From contig JAGXRD010000043.1 in NCBI GenBank assembly GCA_018336035.1, forward strand, positions 1-64,000: a stretch of 64,000 nucleotides of DNA, read 5' to 3'. Under the pieces are notes generated by a model. That model worked only from the letters and a program-made list of their open reading frames with translations. It did not search any database and was not told the origin of the DNA. Source of the stretch: Alphaproteobacteria bacterium (GTDB lineage: Bacteria; Pseudomonadota; Alphaproteobacteria; Ferrovibrionales; Ferrovibrionaceae). Made by a program: the position numbers and the translations under genes. Below are positions 7,757 to 15,945 of the stretch, piece by piece; the stretch's first letter is position 1, and each line of letters begins with the position of its first letter.

Positions 7757-8557
7757 TTAAGAGGACGGGATTTTACGCAGGTGGCGCCGGCGCAGCAGCG
7801 CCAGCGCCACCGCGATACCGAGCGACCCGAGAATGCCGAGCGCGAAGGCCGGCCAGAGTCCGATGCGCGGCCCCAGCATCGCCAGTCCGGCGAAGAAGGG
7901 GATATGGCTCGCCATGCCGATCTGGGCGGCACGCAAAGCCGCACGGATGCCGGCACTTTCCAGCCGCCGTGGCAGGAACCAGCAGACCGTCATCAGTGCC
8001 ACCGGGAAAGACGCGAAGATGCCGGCCACGGTGGGCCCGAGCAGATGCGCCAGGCCGCTGACCACAGCGACCAGAATGCCGGCAGCGGAGCCCCGCAGCA
8101 CGATTTCGTACCACGGCGAACGGCCGCGCGCGGCTGGCGCTGTCATCGCCACGCGCCGTCCGCTCCACCAGGCGATCAGGCCTGCGACGGCGATCACGGC
8201 GAAGGAGACCGGCAGCATCGGCGGCAGGGCGCGGATGATCAGGCCGGTGATGATCCAGGCGCCGAGTGCAGCGATCAGCACGGCCGCCATCGGCAGGCGG
8301 CCGACCAGCGCAATCGCCGTGACCAGAAACAGCAGCACCGAGCCGACGGTGGCGAGGCTGCCCAATGCGGCCTGCGCCACGAAGCCGGGCTCCTGGTGCA
8401 GGATGATGAACACATAGGCCGGCGCGGTGACGATCGGCAATGCCAGTACGATGCCACCAATGAAAGGCGAGGCGCGTTCCATCAGCGCCACCACGCCGCC
8501 GACGAAACCGGCGGCGGCCAGGCCACGCGCCGCAATGGCAAGAACCGCAATCTCCAT
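7757..8557 (-). CDS. Integral membrane protein with two repeated halves, function unknown
   Basis: This 266-residue protein has about 8 hydrophobic segments and a soluble loop near 136-150 (AAARGRSPWYE). The two halves resemble each other: the first has GFVGGVVALMERASPFIGGI then LPIVTAPAY, the second has GSAAGILVAVVSGLAHLLGP then FPVALMTV. This suggests an internal duplication, as in many small transporters. I do not recognise a named transporter family. It sits 18 nt upstream of the aminotransferase-side cluster in the minus direction and 18 nt after the exporter gene's stop, so it may be cotranscribed with the exporter. Confidence 0.7.
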   Translation of the reverse strand: MEIAVLAIAARGLAAAGFVGGVVALMERASPFIGGIVLALPIVTAPAYVFIILHQEPGFVAQAALGSLATVGSVLLFLVTAIALVGRLPMAAVLIAALGAWIITGLIIRALPPMLPVSFAVIAVAGLIAWWSGRRVAMTAPAARGRSPWYEIVLRGSAAGILVAVVSGLAHLLGPTVAGIFASFPVALMTVCWFLPRRLESAGIRAALRAAQIGMASHIPFFAGLAMLGPRIGLWPAFALGILGSLGIAVALALLRRRHLRKIPSS

Positions 8558-8575
8558 GATCTATCCCGGCCTGCT

Positions 8576-10066
8576 CTATCTTGGCCCGGTATCGTCCGGG
8601 CGCGGCGGCGTGCCCTGGCTCAGGCGCTGCGTCGGCGCCACCAGTTTATGCCCGCTGACCTCAGCGCCGGCATCGGCCGGCAGACGCAGGAAGACGAAGA
8701 CCGACAGGCTCGCGATGGCGCCGACGGTGAAGAAGGCCGGCATGAAACTGTCGGCGCGGATCTGCTCGACGCCGCCGCCATAGCTGACGGTGGCATGCAG
8801 CACCATGGCGCCGACCGCTACGCCGGCCGACAGTGACAGCTGCTGCATCATCGAGGTGAAGCTGGTGGCGCGGCTCATGCGTTCGCCGGGGATGTCGGCG
8901 ATGGTCAGCGTGTTGGTGCTGGTGAATTGCAGCGAGCGGAAAAAGCCGCCCATCAGCAGCAGGCCGAGGATCAGTGCATGCGAGGTCTCGGGCCGGAACA
9001 GGCCGCAGACCGCGATGAAGCCGCCGCTGATCAATGCATTGGCGATCAGCACGCGGCGGAAGCCGAGCTGGCGCAGGATCGGACCGGCTGCCATCTTCAT
9101 GGTCAGTGCGCCGGCTGCCGAAACGAAAGTGATCATGCCGGATTCGAAGGCGGTCATCCCGAAGCCGAGCTGCAGCATCATCGGCAGCAGGAAGGGCATG
9201 GCGCCGACGCCGATGCGGAACAGGAACGCCCCGGCCATGCCGGCGCGGAAGGTGCGCACTTTCAGCAGCGAGAGGTCGATCAGCGGATACGGGTGCCGTC
9301 GGGCATGGCGCAGGTAAAGCCCGATGCCGATGGCGCCGACCACCAGCAGGCTGACGACAGCGGCATCGGGAAGCAGTCCGCGGCCGATGGTCTCGAAGCC
9401 GAAGACCAGGCCGCAGAGGCCGAAGGCCGACATCAGGAAGCCACGCCAGTCGAGCGGCGGCACTTTCTCTTCGCGGATATTGGGGATGTAGAGCGAGACC
9501 AGCACGATGCCGAGCAGGCCGATCGGCAGGTTGATCCAGAAGATCCAGCGCCACGACAGATAGGTGGTGAGGAAACCGCCAAGAGGAGGTCCGATCACCG
9601 GGCCGATCAATGCCGGCACGGTGAGCCAGGTCACGGCGCGCACCAGTTCGGATTTCGGAATCGAGCGCAGCATCACCATGCGGCCGACCGGCACCATCAT
9701 GGCGCCGCCCAGGCCCTGCAGCGTGCGCGCCCCCACCAGCGTCCAGAAGGAATCGGCCAGGCCGCAGAGCAGGGAGCCGATGCTGAAGACGATGATGGCG
9801 GCGCGGAACACGGTACGCGCGCCGAAACGGTCGGCGATCCAGCCGCTGACCGGGATGAACACCGCCAGGCTGAACAGATACGAGGTGATCGCGAGGTTAA
9901 GCTTGAGCGGGCTCTCGCCCAGCGAGGCGGCGATGCTGGGCAATGCCGTGGCCAGCACGCTGGAATCGAGATTCTCCATGAACAGCGCACAGGCAACGAT
10001 CAGGGGAATCAGCATGGCGGAGCGGGGAACGAAAACCGGAGGGCGGGGCGGGACTTGACGCGGCAC
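8576..10066 (-). CDS. MFS drug-export permease, DHA2 (EmrB/QacA) family
   Basis: The 496-residue major facilitator has about 14 predicted membrane helices. The first helix carries LDSSVLATALPSIA, the DHA2 motif D1 pattern. Motif A is visible as GWIADRFGART, and motif C as GPVIGPPLGGFL after helix 5. This family exports hydrophobic drugs and dyes by proton antiport. No EmrA-like adaptor lies nearby. The annotated start is GTG at 10066; an ATG at 10015 (MLIPLIVACALFMENL) is an alternative that removes a proline-rich 17-residue leader. No clear ribosome site separates the two. Confidence 0.85.
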   Translation of the reverse strand: MPRQVPPRPPVFVPRSAMLIPLIVACALFMENLDSSVLATALPSIAASLGESPLKLNLAITSYLFSLAVFIPVSGWIADRFGARTVFRAAIIVFSIGSLLCGLADSFWTLVGARTLQGLGGAMMVPVGRMVMLRSIPKSELVRAVTWLTVPALIGPVIGPPLGGFLTTYLSWRWIFWINLPIGLLGIVLVSLYIPNIREEKVPPLDWRGFLMSAFGLCGLVFGFETIGRGLLPDAAVVSLLVVGAIGIGLYLRHARRHPYPLIDLSLLKVRTFRAGMAGAFLFRIGVGAMPFLLPMMLQLGFGMTAFESGMITFVSAAGALTMKMAAGPILRQLGFRRVLIANALISGGFIAVCGLFRPETSHALILGLLLMGGFFRSLQFTSTNTLTIADIPGERMSRATSFTSMMQQLSLSAGVAVGAMVLHATVSYGGGVEQIRADSFMPAFFTVGAIASLSVFVFLRLPADAGAEVSGHKLVAPTQRLSQGTPPRPDDTGPR

Positions 10067-10248
10067 TATACCAGCCGCCGGCGTTTATAGACCTGCAAAG
10101 GCTGCAAGTCTCGCATGACATAGCGGCAAAATGCCCTGCGACGAGTCACCGCGTGCGGCAATTCGCGCCTGCAACATCGCGTTGACCGCAGCGCAGCGGC
10201 GCGGTTTCCTTTTGGCGCGGCCGGCAAACCGTTCTAACATGCCGGCAC

Positions 10249-10254
10249 GGAGGT
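10249..10254 (+). promoter_or_regulatory. Strong Shine-Dalgarno site of cydA
   Basis: GGAGGT lies 6 nt before the cydA ATG at 10261 and fixes that start. Confidence 0.8.
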
Positions 10255-10260
10255 CCGCCG

Positions 10261-11670
10261 ATGCAAGCGCTGCTCGATCCCGTCTTTCTGGCCCGGCTGC
10301 AGTTCGCCTTCACGGTTTCGTTCCATATCATTTTCCCGGCCTTCACCATCGGCCTCGCCAGCTATCTGGCGGTGCTGGAAGCGCTGTGGCTGTGGACCAA
10401 ACGCGAGATTTACATCCAGGTCTTCCGCTACTGGATCAAGATTTTCGCCGTCACCTTCGGCATGGGTGTCGTCTCGGGCCTGGTGATGAGCTACCAGTTC
10501 GGCACCAACTGGTCGGTGTTTTCCGACAAGGCCGGGCCGGTGATCGGCCCGCTGATGGGCTATGAGGTGCTGTCGGCCTTCTTCCTCGAAGCCGGTTTCC
10601 TTGGCGTCATGCTGTTCGGCATGAATCGCGTCGGCAAGGGGCTGCATTTCTTCGCCACCGCGATGGTCGCCTTCGGCACTTTCCTGTCGGCCTTCTGGAT
10701 TCTGGCGGTGAACAGCTGGATGCAGACGCCGGCCGGTTATGCCATCGCGCCGAACGGGCAATTCATTCCGGAAGACTGGTTCGCCGTGATCTTCAACCCG
10801 TCCTTCCCCTATCGCCTGGTGCATATGGTGCTGGCGGCGTATCTGACCACCGCTTTCGTGGTCGGCGCGGTGGGCGCCTGGCATTTGCTGCGCGACAAGA
10901 CGAATGCCGGTGCGCGCGTCATGTTCTCGATGGCGATGTGGATGGCCGCCATCGTGGCACCCATTCAGATCTTCGCCGGCGATCTGCACGGGCTCAACAC
11001 GCTGAAGCACCAGCCAGCCAAGATCGCCGCGATGGAGGGCCATTACGAGGAAAGCATCAAGGGCGCGCCGCTTTATCTGTTCGGCCTGCCCGACAACGAA
11101 GCCGGCGAGACGAAATACGCCATCGGGATTCCCAAACTCGGTAGCCTGATCCTGACGCATGACTGGGATGGTGAGCTGAAAGGCCTGAAAGCCTTCCCAC
11201 GCGAGGACTGGCCGCCGACACCGGTGGTGTTCTGGAGTTTCCGCATCATGGTGGGCTTAGGCAGCCTGATGGCGCTGGTCGGGCTGGTCAGTCTGGTGAT
11301 GCGCTTCGGCGGTCGTATCTACAGCAGCCGACTGCTGCATCGTGCGGCACTCGTGATGGGGCCGAGCGGTTTCATTGCTGTGCTGGCCGGCTGGGTCACG
11401 ACGGAGGTCGGCCGCCAGCCCTATACGATCTATGGCCTGCTGCGCACGGCGGATTCGGTCTCGCCCATCGGCCTGCCCGGCGTGGCCACCTCGCTGATCG
11501 CGTTCATCATCGTCTATTTCATCGTCTTCGGTGCCGGCGTCTTCTACCTGCTGCGTCTGATGGGCAAGACGCCCGGCGCCATCGCGCATCCGGAACCGGA
11601 AACCCCGATGCGGGCCGCCGGACTGATGCCGGGGCCGGCGCAGCAGCTTGAGAAGGGAGAGGCGCCATGA
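10261..11670 (+). CDS. cydA: Cytochrome bd-type (CIO) ubiquinol oxidase subunit I
   Basis: Subunit I binds hemes b558, b595 and d and oxidises ubiquinol at the inner membrane. The 469-residue protein keeps H22 (FHIIFP) and H188 (RLVHMVL), placed like the E. coli heme ligands, E102 and E110 of the proton/heme d region, and the GRQP motif late in the protein. The quinol loop is short, as in cyanide-insensitive oxidases (CioA), rather than the long E. coli loop. The start is supported by GGAGGT. It overlaps cydB by 4 nt (ATGA) and forms a three-gene operon with cydB and a DUF2474 gene. The oxidase should work at low oxygen or under cyanide, NO or sulfide stress. Confidence 0.96.
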   Translation: MQALLDPVFLARLQFAFTVSFHIIFPAFTIGLASYLAVLEALWLWTKREIYIQVFRYWIKIFAVTFGMGVVSGLVMSYQFGTNWSVFSDKAGPVIGPLMGYEVLSAFFLEAGFLGVMLFGMNRVGKGLHFFATAMVAFGTFLSAFWILAVNSWMQTPAGYAIAPNGQFIPEDWFAVIFNPSFPYRLVHMVLAAYLTTAFVVGAVGAWHLLRDKTNAGARVMFSMAMWMAAIVAPIQIFAGDLHGLNTLKHQPAKIAAMEGHYEESIKGAPLYLFGLPDNEAGETKYAIGIPKLGSLILTHDWDGELKGLKAFPREDWPPTPVVFWSFRIMVGLGSLMALVGLVSLVMRFGGRIYSSRLLHRAALVMGPSGFIAVLAGWVTTEVGRQPYTIYGLLRTADSVSPIGLPGVATSLIAFIIVYFIVFGAGVFYLLRLMGKTPGAIAHPEPETPMRAAGLMPGPAQQLEKGEAP

Positions 11671-12674
11671 CACTCGATCTTCCGCTGATCTGGGCCGGGC
11701 TGATTGCCTTCGCCGTGCTGGCTTATGTGGTGCTCGACGGCTTCGATCTCGGCATCGGTATTCTCTTCCCGTTGTTCAAGCAGGAACGCGAGCGCGACGT
11801 GCTGATGAATTCGGTCGCGCCGGTGTGGGACGGCAACGAGACCTGGCTGGTGCTGGGCGGCGGTGGATTGCTGGCCGCATTCCCGCTCGCCTATGCCACG
11901 ATCCTGCCGGCCCTCTATGCGCCGCTGACCGTGATGCTGCTCGGGCTGATCTTTCGCGGCGTGGCCTTTGAATTCCGCTGGCGCACGGTGCGCTGGAAAC
12001 GGGTGTGGGACTGGAGCTTCACGCTCGGGTCGCTGATGGCGACCTTCATGCAGGGGATCGCGCTGGGTGGCCTGATCCAGGGCATCAAGGTGGCGGATCG
12101 GGCTTACGCCGGCGGCTGGTGGGACTGGCTCACGCCGTTCAGCATTCTCACCGGCATTGCGCTGGTGGTGGGCTACAGCCTGCTGGGTGCCTGCTGGCTG
12201 GTGATCAAGACCGAAGGCGAAATCCAGAACCGCTGCTACGATCTTGGCCGCAAGCTCAGCGTCGGCCTGGTGCTGCTGATCGGCCTGGTCAGTCTGTGGA
12301 CGCCCTTCCTGGGCGAGCAGTTCCTGCAGCGCTGGTTCACCTGGCCGAATATCCTGCTGACCGCGCCGATGCCGCTGCTGGTGCTGCTGGCCGCCGGCTC
12401 GCTGTGGCGCGGCCTGCATGACTACAGCCGGCCGAAACAGCCCTTCCTCTCGGCGCTGGCTTTGTTCGTGCTGTCCTATATCGGTCTGGGGATCAGCTTC
12501 TGGCCGCTGATGGTGCCGCCGTCGCTCACCTTCTACGACGCGGCAGCGCCCGATGTATCGCTCGGTTTCCTGCTGGTCGGCGCAGTGATCCTGCTGCCGA
12601 TCATCCTGGCTTACACGGCCTATTCCTATTACGTCTTCCGCGGCAAGGTCGACCCCGATGCCCACTATCACTAA
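11667..12674 (+). CDS. cydB: Cytochrome bd-type ubiquinol oxidase subunit II
   Basis: The 335-residue partner of CydA has about 8-9 membrane helices. The N terminus carries the family motif VVLDGFDLGIG, with D24 and D27 in the proton-channel region, then PVWDGNETWLVLGGGGLLAAFP, which is diagnostic. CydB stabilises the heme subunit and helps form the proton path. It starts inside the cydA stop (ATGA). Its last 17 nt are overlapped by the small DUF2474 gene, so all three proteins are made in coupled fashion. Confidence 0.96.
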   Translation: MTLDLPLIWAGLIAFAVLAYVVLDGFDLGIGILFPLFKQERERDVLMNSVAPVWDGNETWLVLGGGGLLAAFPLAYATILPALYAPLTVMLLGLIFRGVAFEFRWRTVRWKRVWDWSFTLGSLMATFMQGIALGGLIQGIKVADRAYAGGWWDWLTPFSILTGIALVVGYSLLGACWLVIKTEGEIQNRCYDLGRKLSVGLVLLIGLVSLWTPFLGEQFLQRWFTWPNILLTAPMPLLVLLAAGSLWRGLHDYSRPKQPFLSALALFVLSYIGLGISFWPLMVPPSLTFYDAAAPDVSLGFLLVGAVILLPIILAYTAYSYYVFRGKVDPDAHYH

Positions 12675-12777
12675 GCCGCTGTGGCAGCGCCTGCTGTGGT
12701 TTGTCGGGCTCTGGGCCGGCAGCGTCGCCGCGCTCGGCGTGGTCGGCTATGCAATCAAGCTGGTGCTAAAGCCTTAG
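12658..12777 (+). CDS. DUF2474 single-helix small subunit of the bd/CIO oxidase (CydX-like role)
   Basis: This 39-residue protein starts at ATG 12658, inside the end of cydB. It has a short basic, tryptophan-rich front (KPLWQRLLW), one membrane helix (about 14-33) with LWAGSVAALGVV, and a basic tail. The pattern matches DUF2474 proteins, which are almost always encoded directly after cioB/cydB and are thought to stabilise the oxidase as CydX does in E. coli. Its final 23 nt overlap the 3' end of the opposite-strand pseudouridine synthase gene. Family assignment rests on size, W-rich helix and position. Confidence 0.85.
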   Translation: MPTITKPLWQRLLWFVGLWAGSVAALGVVGYAIKLVLKP

Positions 12778-13456
12778 TCCAACCACATGCCTGCAAGGCC
12801 GCCTGCATATGCGGCGGCGGCTCGGCGCTCACGCTGACCGGTTCGCGCGAGGGATAGAGCGGCAGTGTGATCGCATGGCTCTGCAGATGCAGGGTCAGCG
12901 GCTTTTCCAGCGCCGCATCCCCATATTGCGCATCGCCCAGCAATGGCGCGCCTAATGATGCCAGATGTACGCGGATCTGATGCGTGCGGCCGGTGCGCGG
13001 ATGGCATTCGATCCAGCATAGCCCATCGGGCGAGGTGCCCAGCACGCGCCAGTCGGTCACGGCATGCTGGCCGTCTTCGGCAATCGCCATATGCCAGCCG
13101 CCGCTTTTGGTGCTCAGCTTTTTCAGCGGCGCATCGACGCGGCCTGCTTTTTCGGCCGGCGCATGGCGCGTCACCGCCCAGTAGGTCTTGTCGACCTTGC
13201 CGTCCTGAAACAGCTTGCCCAGCTTGCGCAGGGCCTTGGGATGGCGGCCCAGCACCAGGCAGCCCGACGTGTCGCGGTCCAGCCGGTGCGCCAGCGAGGG
13301 CGCTTTCGGCAGGCCGAAGCGCAGCCAGTTCAGATGGCGTTCGAGATTGTCGCCGCCGCCGGGGCCGGCATGCACCGGCAGGCCGGGCGGCTTGTCGATC
13401 ACCAGCATCAGCCCGTCGCGATACAGCAGGCGCTTTTCCAGTTCGGCGGCATTCAT
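12755..13456 (-). CDS. RluA-family RNA pseudouridine synthase
   Basis: The 233-residue enzyme shows the RluA signature HRLDRDTSG with catalytic Asp60, plus RTGRTHQIRVHLASLG near the C terminus. It has no S4 RNA-binding domain at its N terminus, as in the short RluA/TruC-type members. It converts specific uridines in rRNA or tRNA to pseudouridine; the target site cannot be told from sequence. Its stop lies within the opposite-strand DUF2474 gene, giving a 23-nt tail-to-tail overlap. Confidence 0.9.
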   Translation of the reverse strand: MNAAELEKRLLYRDGLMLVIDKPPGLPVHAGPGGGDNLERHLNWLRFGLPKAPSLAHRLDRDTSGCLVLGRHPKALRKLGKLFQDGKVDKTYWAVTRHAPAEKAGRVDAPLKKLSTKSGGWHMAIAEDGQHAVTDWRVLGTSPDGLCWIECHPRTGRTHQIRVHLASLGAPLLGDAQYGDAALEKPLTLHLQSHAITLPLYPSREPVSVSAEPPPHMQAALQACGWTKALAPA

Positions 13457-13498
13457 GCCGCAGGCGTGCCGCAGATGCGGCGACAGGTCAAGGCCTGC

Positions 13499-14272
13499 TT
13501 ACGGAATCGCAGCTGTCTTCTCGGCGCAACCGCGATAGAGGCGGCCCTGGAACCGCAGGTCTGCCGTATAGGGATAGTTCCGGTTCGACATGGTGTCGCC
13601 GCAGGTGCCCTCGGTGATGCTGATCTGCAGCTGCGAGCCGTCATTGTCCAGCGACCAGGTCTGGCGGTTGCCTTCGCTGACCGGTCGCCGCGCGCTGTAG
13701 CTCTGCGGCAGTTCACCCAGCCGGTCGAACACCACATCGCTGCCGCTGATCCGCAGGCTCCAGAAGGGCTCGTTGCCGAAGGCGCGCCAGCCGCTCTCGG
13801 CGGCCACGCTGCGCGGCGGGCAATCGTGATCGAAGTAAGTCAGCCAGCCGAGCAGCCGGCCGGTGCCGCTCAGCACCGGCTCCGGTGTGCCGCAGCGCAT
13901 ATAGGGTTCCGGCATGCTGGCCGGCGTGAAAGCAGGGCCCTGCACACGCTGGCGTTCTGTTGTCGCGATCTGCGGTGCCGGGCTGCCAGTCGTGCCGGTG
14001 CTGCATTCATACAGGCTGCGATCGGCGCCGCGCAGGCGCACCTGCATCATGCCGTGATTCTGCAGCACAACATTGGTGGCATAGGCCGGCTGCACCGGAT
14101 GTGCGGCCAGACAGGCCTGCAATCCACCCCAGACGTCTGGCAGATACCGGCCCCAGTCGGGTGACTCCTGACTCTGCTTGGTCAGCACGATGCCGTCCTG
14201 CGGGCGGCTGTCGCCGCCGGAACAGGCGGCAAGAATGGCGAGGGCGGCGAAGATGGCGATTGCACGTTTCAT
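13499..14272 (-). CDS. Predicted lipoprotein with COG3650-like domain
   Basis: The 257-residue protein begins with a lipoprotein signal (MKRAIAIFAALAILAAC) whose lipobox LAAC would be cleaved before C17, so it is probably membrane anchored. The C-terminal 110 residues contain GNEPFWSLRISG, the hallmark of the COG3650/putative membrane domain found beside META/HslJ-type proteins. Several paired cysteines lie outside the signal. The start at 14272 was chosen for the signal peptide; a longer open frame upstream to 14734 has no such support and runs through the divergent GNAT gene. Role unknown, envelope-related. Confidence 0.7.
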   Translation of the reverse strand: MKRAIAIFAALAILAACSGGDSRPQDGIVLTKQSQESPDWGRYLPDVWGGLQACLAAHPVQPAYATNVVLQNHGMMQVRLRGADRSLYECSTGTTGSPAPQIATTERQRVQGPAFTPASMPEPYMRCGTPEPVLSGTGRLLGWLTYFDHDCPPRSVAAESGWRAFGNEPFWSLRISGSDVVFDRLGELPQSYSARRPVSEGNRQTWSLDNDGSQLQISITEGTCGDTMSNRNYPYTADLRFQGRLYRGCAEKTAAIP

Positions 14273-14365
14273 ACAGGCATCCAGACAAAGCATCGCGGTG
14301 TCACGCTTGTGACACCCATGACGGGCTATAGGGAAAAACGCTGTTTTCCATGCCTGGTTCCCATC

Positions 14366-14866
14366 ATGTCCCTGCCAGAGTCCGTCAGCCTGCAGCCTTA
14401 TACGCCCGCCGACCTGCCGGCGGTGCGCGCCCTGCATGCGCTGGCTTTCCGCCAGCTCGCGGCCAGCCATCACGACGCGGCGCAGATCGCGGCGCATGAG
14501 GTGCTGATCGCCGCCGAGGCCTATGCCGCGGATGTGGCGCGTTCCAACCTGATCCTCGCCCGCCATAACGGCGCGGAGCTGATCGCTACGGCCGGCTGGC
14601 TGCCGATGGCGGAACGGCCGCAGACAGCCCGCATCCGCAAGGTCTTCGTGCATCCTGCCTGGGCCCGGCGCGGCCTCGCCACCGCGCTGGTGCAGGCGGC
14701 CGAACAGGCGGCGGCGAGGGCCGGCTACCCGCATCTCTATGTGCGCGCCAATATCAATGCCGTGCCGCTTTACCAGAAAATGGGGTATCGCGCGGAAGCC
14801 GAGGGGCTGATGCCGGCCGGCAGCGCGGAACTGCCGGTCGTCTATATGTCGCGTCCGGCTGCCTGA
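14366..14866 (+). CDS. GNAT-family N-acetyltransferase
   Basis: The 166-residue protein has the GNAT acetyl-CoA motif A as KVFVHPAWARRGLATALVQAAE (V..P..[R]G.G/A) followed by LYVRANINAVPLYQKMGY, motif B. The pattern suggests a small-molecule or amine acetyltransferase of unknown substrate. The ATG at 14366 is preferred to 14309 because the extra residues look random. It is divergent from the lipoprotein gene, with 93 nt between them. Confidence 0.82.
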   Translation: MSLPESVSLQPYTPADLPAVRALHALAFRQLAASHHDAAQIAAHEVLIAAEAYAADVARSNLILARHNGAELIATAGWLPMAERPQTARIRKVFVHPAWARRGLATALVQAAEQAAARAGYPHLYVRANINAVPLYQKMGYRAEAEGLMPAGSAELPVVYMSRPAA

Positions 14867-15000
14867 CCGGCTTCTACCAAAGATTTACGCAGATTTTGCA
14901 CCCGGCGACTGGAGGCTTCCGCTATCCTGCCCGCAATGCGGCGACCGGCCGGATAAGGCTGGCGGCGCAGACGGGGGAACAGTCACGGAAGCGCAAAGCC

Positions 15001-15702
15001 ATGAATACGGCTGTGATCAATGCCAATGTTGGCAGCGGGGGTGTGCGCCGGTCGCAGACGCGCCGCGCCTATGACGAACTGAAGCGTCGCATTCTCGACA
15101 ATGAATTGCCGCCGGGCAGCCAGGCGCTGGAACAGCAGGCTGCCGAGTGGCTCGGCATGAGTCGCACGCCGGTGCGCGAGGCGCTGATCCGGCTGGCGCA
15201 GGAGGGTATGGTAGAAGTGCGGCCGCGCCATGGCATGCGCGTGCTGCCCATCGCGATTGCCGATCTGCGCGAGATTTACGACCTGCTGGCCGGACTCGAA
15301 GCCACCGCCGTCGATATCATTGCGCGGCGCGGGCTGCAGCCGCCGGAGAATGCCGAACTCGACCGCCTGCTGGCCGACATGGCCGAAGCGCTGGCGCTGG
15401 ATGATCGTACAGGCTGGGCCGAAGGCGATGCGCGCTTCCACCGTCGCCTGGTCGAGATGTCGGGGAACCAGCGGCTGATCGTCATGGTGGAAACCATCCG
15501 CGAGCAGTCGCACCGCGCCCGTATGGCCACGCTGCAGCTGCGGCCCAAGCCGGTGACCTCGAACGACGATCATACCGCCGTGGTGGCGGCTTTACGGCGG
15601 CGCGATGCCGAGGCGGCAACCAAACTGATCCGCACGCATCGCCTGCGCTCGGCGCGCTTGCTGATCGACCTGCTGGAACATCACGGCCTCAATCACCTCT
15701 AA
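15001..15702 (+). CDS. GntR-family transcriptional regulator, FCD subgroup
   Basis: The 233-residue repressor-type regulator has a winged helix at about 15-85 (YDELKRRILDNELPPGS, then LGMSRTPVREALIRLAQEGMV), followed by an all-helical FCD ligand domain (about 95-225) with a FHRRLVEMSGN segment and histidines that could bind metal. FCD regulators usually sense organic acids or sugar acids. It precedes a TRAP transporter operon on the same strand by 243 nt and is the obvious candidate local regulator. GGAAG lies about 8 nt before ATG 15001, which decides this start over upstream codons. Confidence 0.9.
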   Translation: MNTAVINANVGSGGVRRSQTRRAYDELKRRILDNELPPGSQALEQQAAEWLGMSRTPVREALIRLAQEGMVEVRPRHGMRVLPIAIADLREIYDLLAGLEATAVDIIARRGLQPPENAELDRLLADMAEALALDDRTGWAEGDARFHRRLVEMSGNQRLIVMVETIREQSHRARMATLQLRPKPVTSNDDHTAVVAALRRRDAEAATKLIRTHRLRSARLLIDLLEHHGLNHL

Positions 15703-15841
15703 TCTGCTGCGCAGGACGCAGCATTCCGTGCATCTGCCGCGATAAGCAGCAGTGCATTGCTGGAACCTATGGCGTGCCGTTGCCGGATTGGTTCATGCGC
15801 CGTCCGCGGGCAGGCGTAAAAACAACGGCGTACCAGTTTCC

Positions 15842-15856
15842 GCGTAATGTATACGC
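15842..15856. promoter_or_regulatory. Candidate GntR operator upstream of the TRAP operon
   Basis: GCGTA-ATGTA-TACGC is an inverted repeat (15842-15856) containing the palindrome GTATAC, which resembles cores bound by FCD GntR regulators. It ends 2 nt before the -24 promoter element, where a bound regulator could interfere with transcription. Confidence 0.4.
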
Positions 15857-15858
15857 GG

Positions 15859-15875
15859 TGGCATATCGATTGCAT
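15859..15875 (+). promoter_or_regulatory. Sigma-54 (-24/-12) promoter of the TRAP operon
   Basis: TGGCATATCGATTGCAT matches the RpoN consensus TGGCAY-R-N4-TTGCW, with GG at 15860-15861 and GC at 15872-15873 separated by exactly 10 nt. The start of transcription would fall near 15885, about 60 nt before the dctP ATG. Sigma-54 control is classical for C4-dicarboxylate uptake genes. No adjacent enhancer-binding protein gene is seen. Confidence 0.75.
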
Positions 15876-15945
15876 ACACCATCAGGTCTTTTGCCGCGAA
15901 GCGCGCCAGCGTCGCGCGGCGTCACTCGGACCTATGGGGTTTGCC

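Noticed and set aside
8927-10090. 387-codon plus-strand frame opposite the drug exporter
   Set aside because: Composition is Gln/Asp/His rich with no domain pattern. The minus-strand exporter explains the bases.
13499-14734. Longer form of the lipoprotein starting at 14734
   Set aside because: The extra 154 residues cross the divergent acetyltransferase gene and hide the lipoprotein signal.
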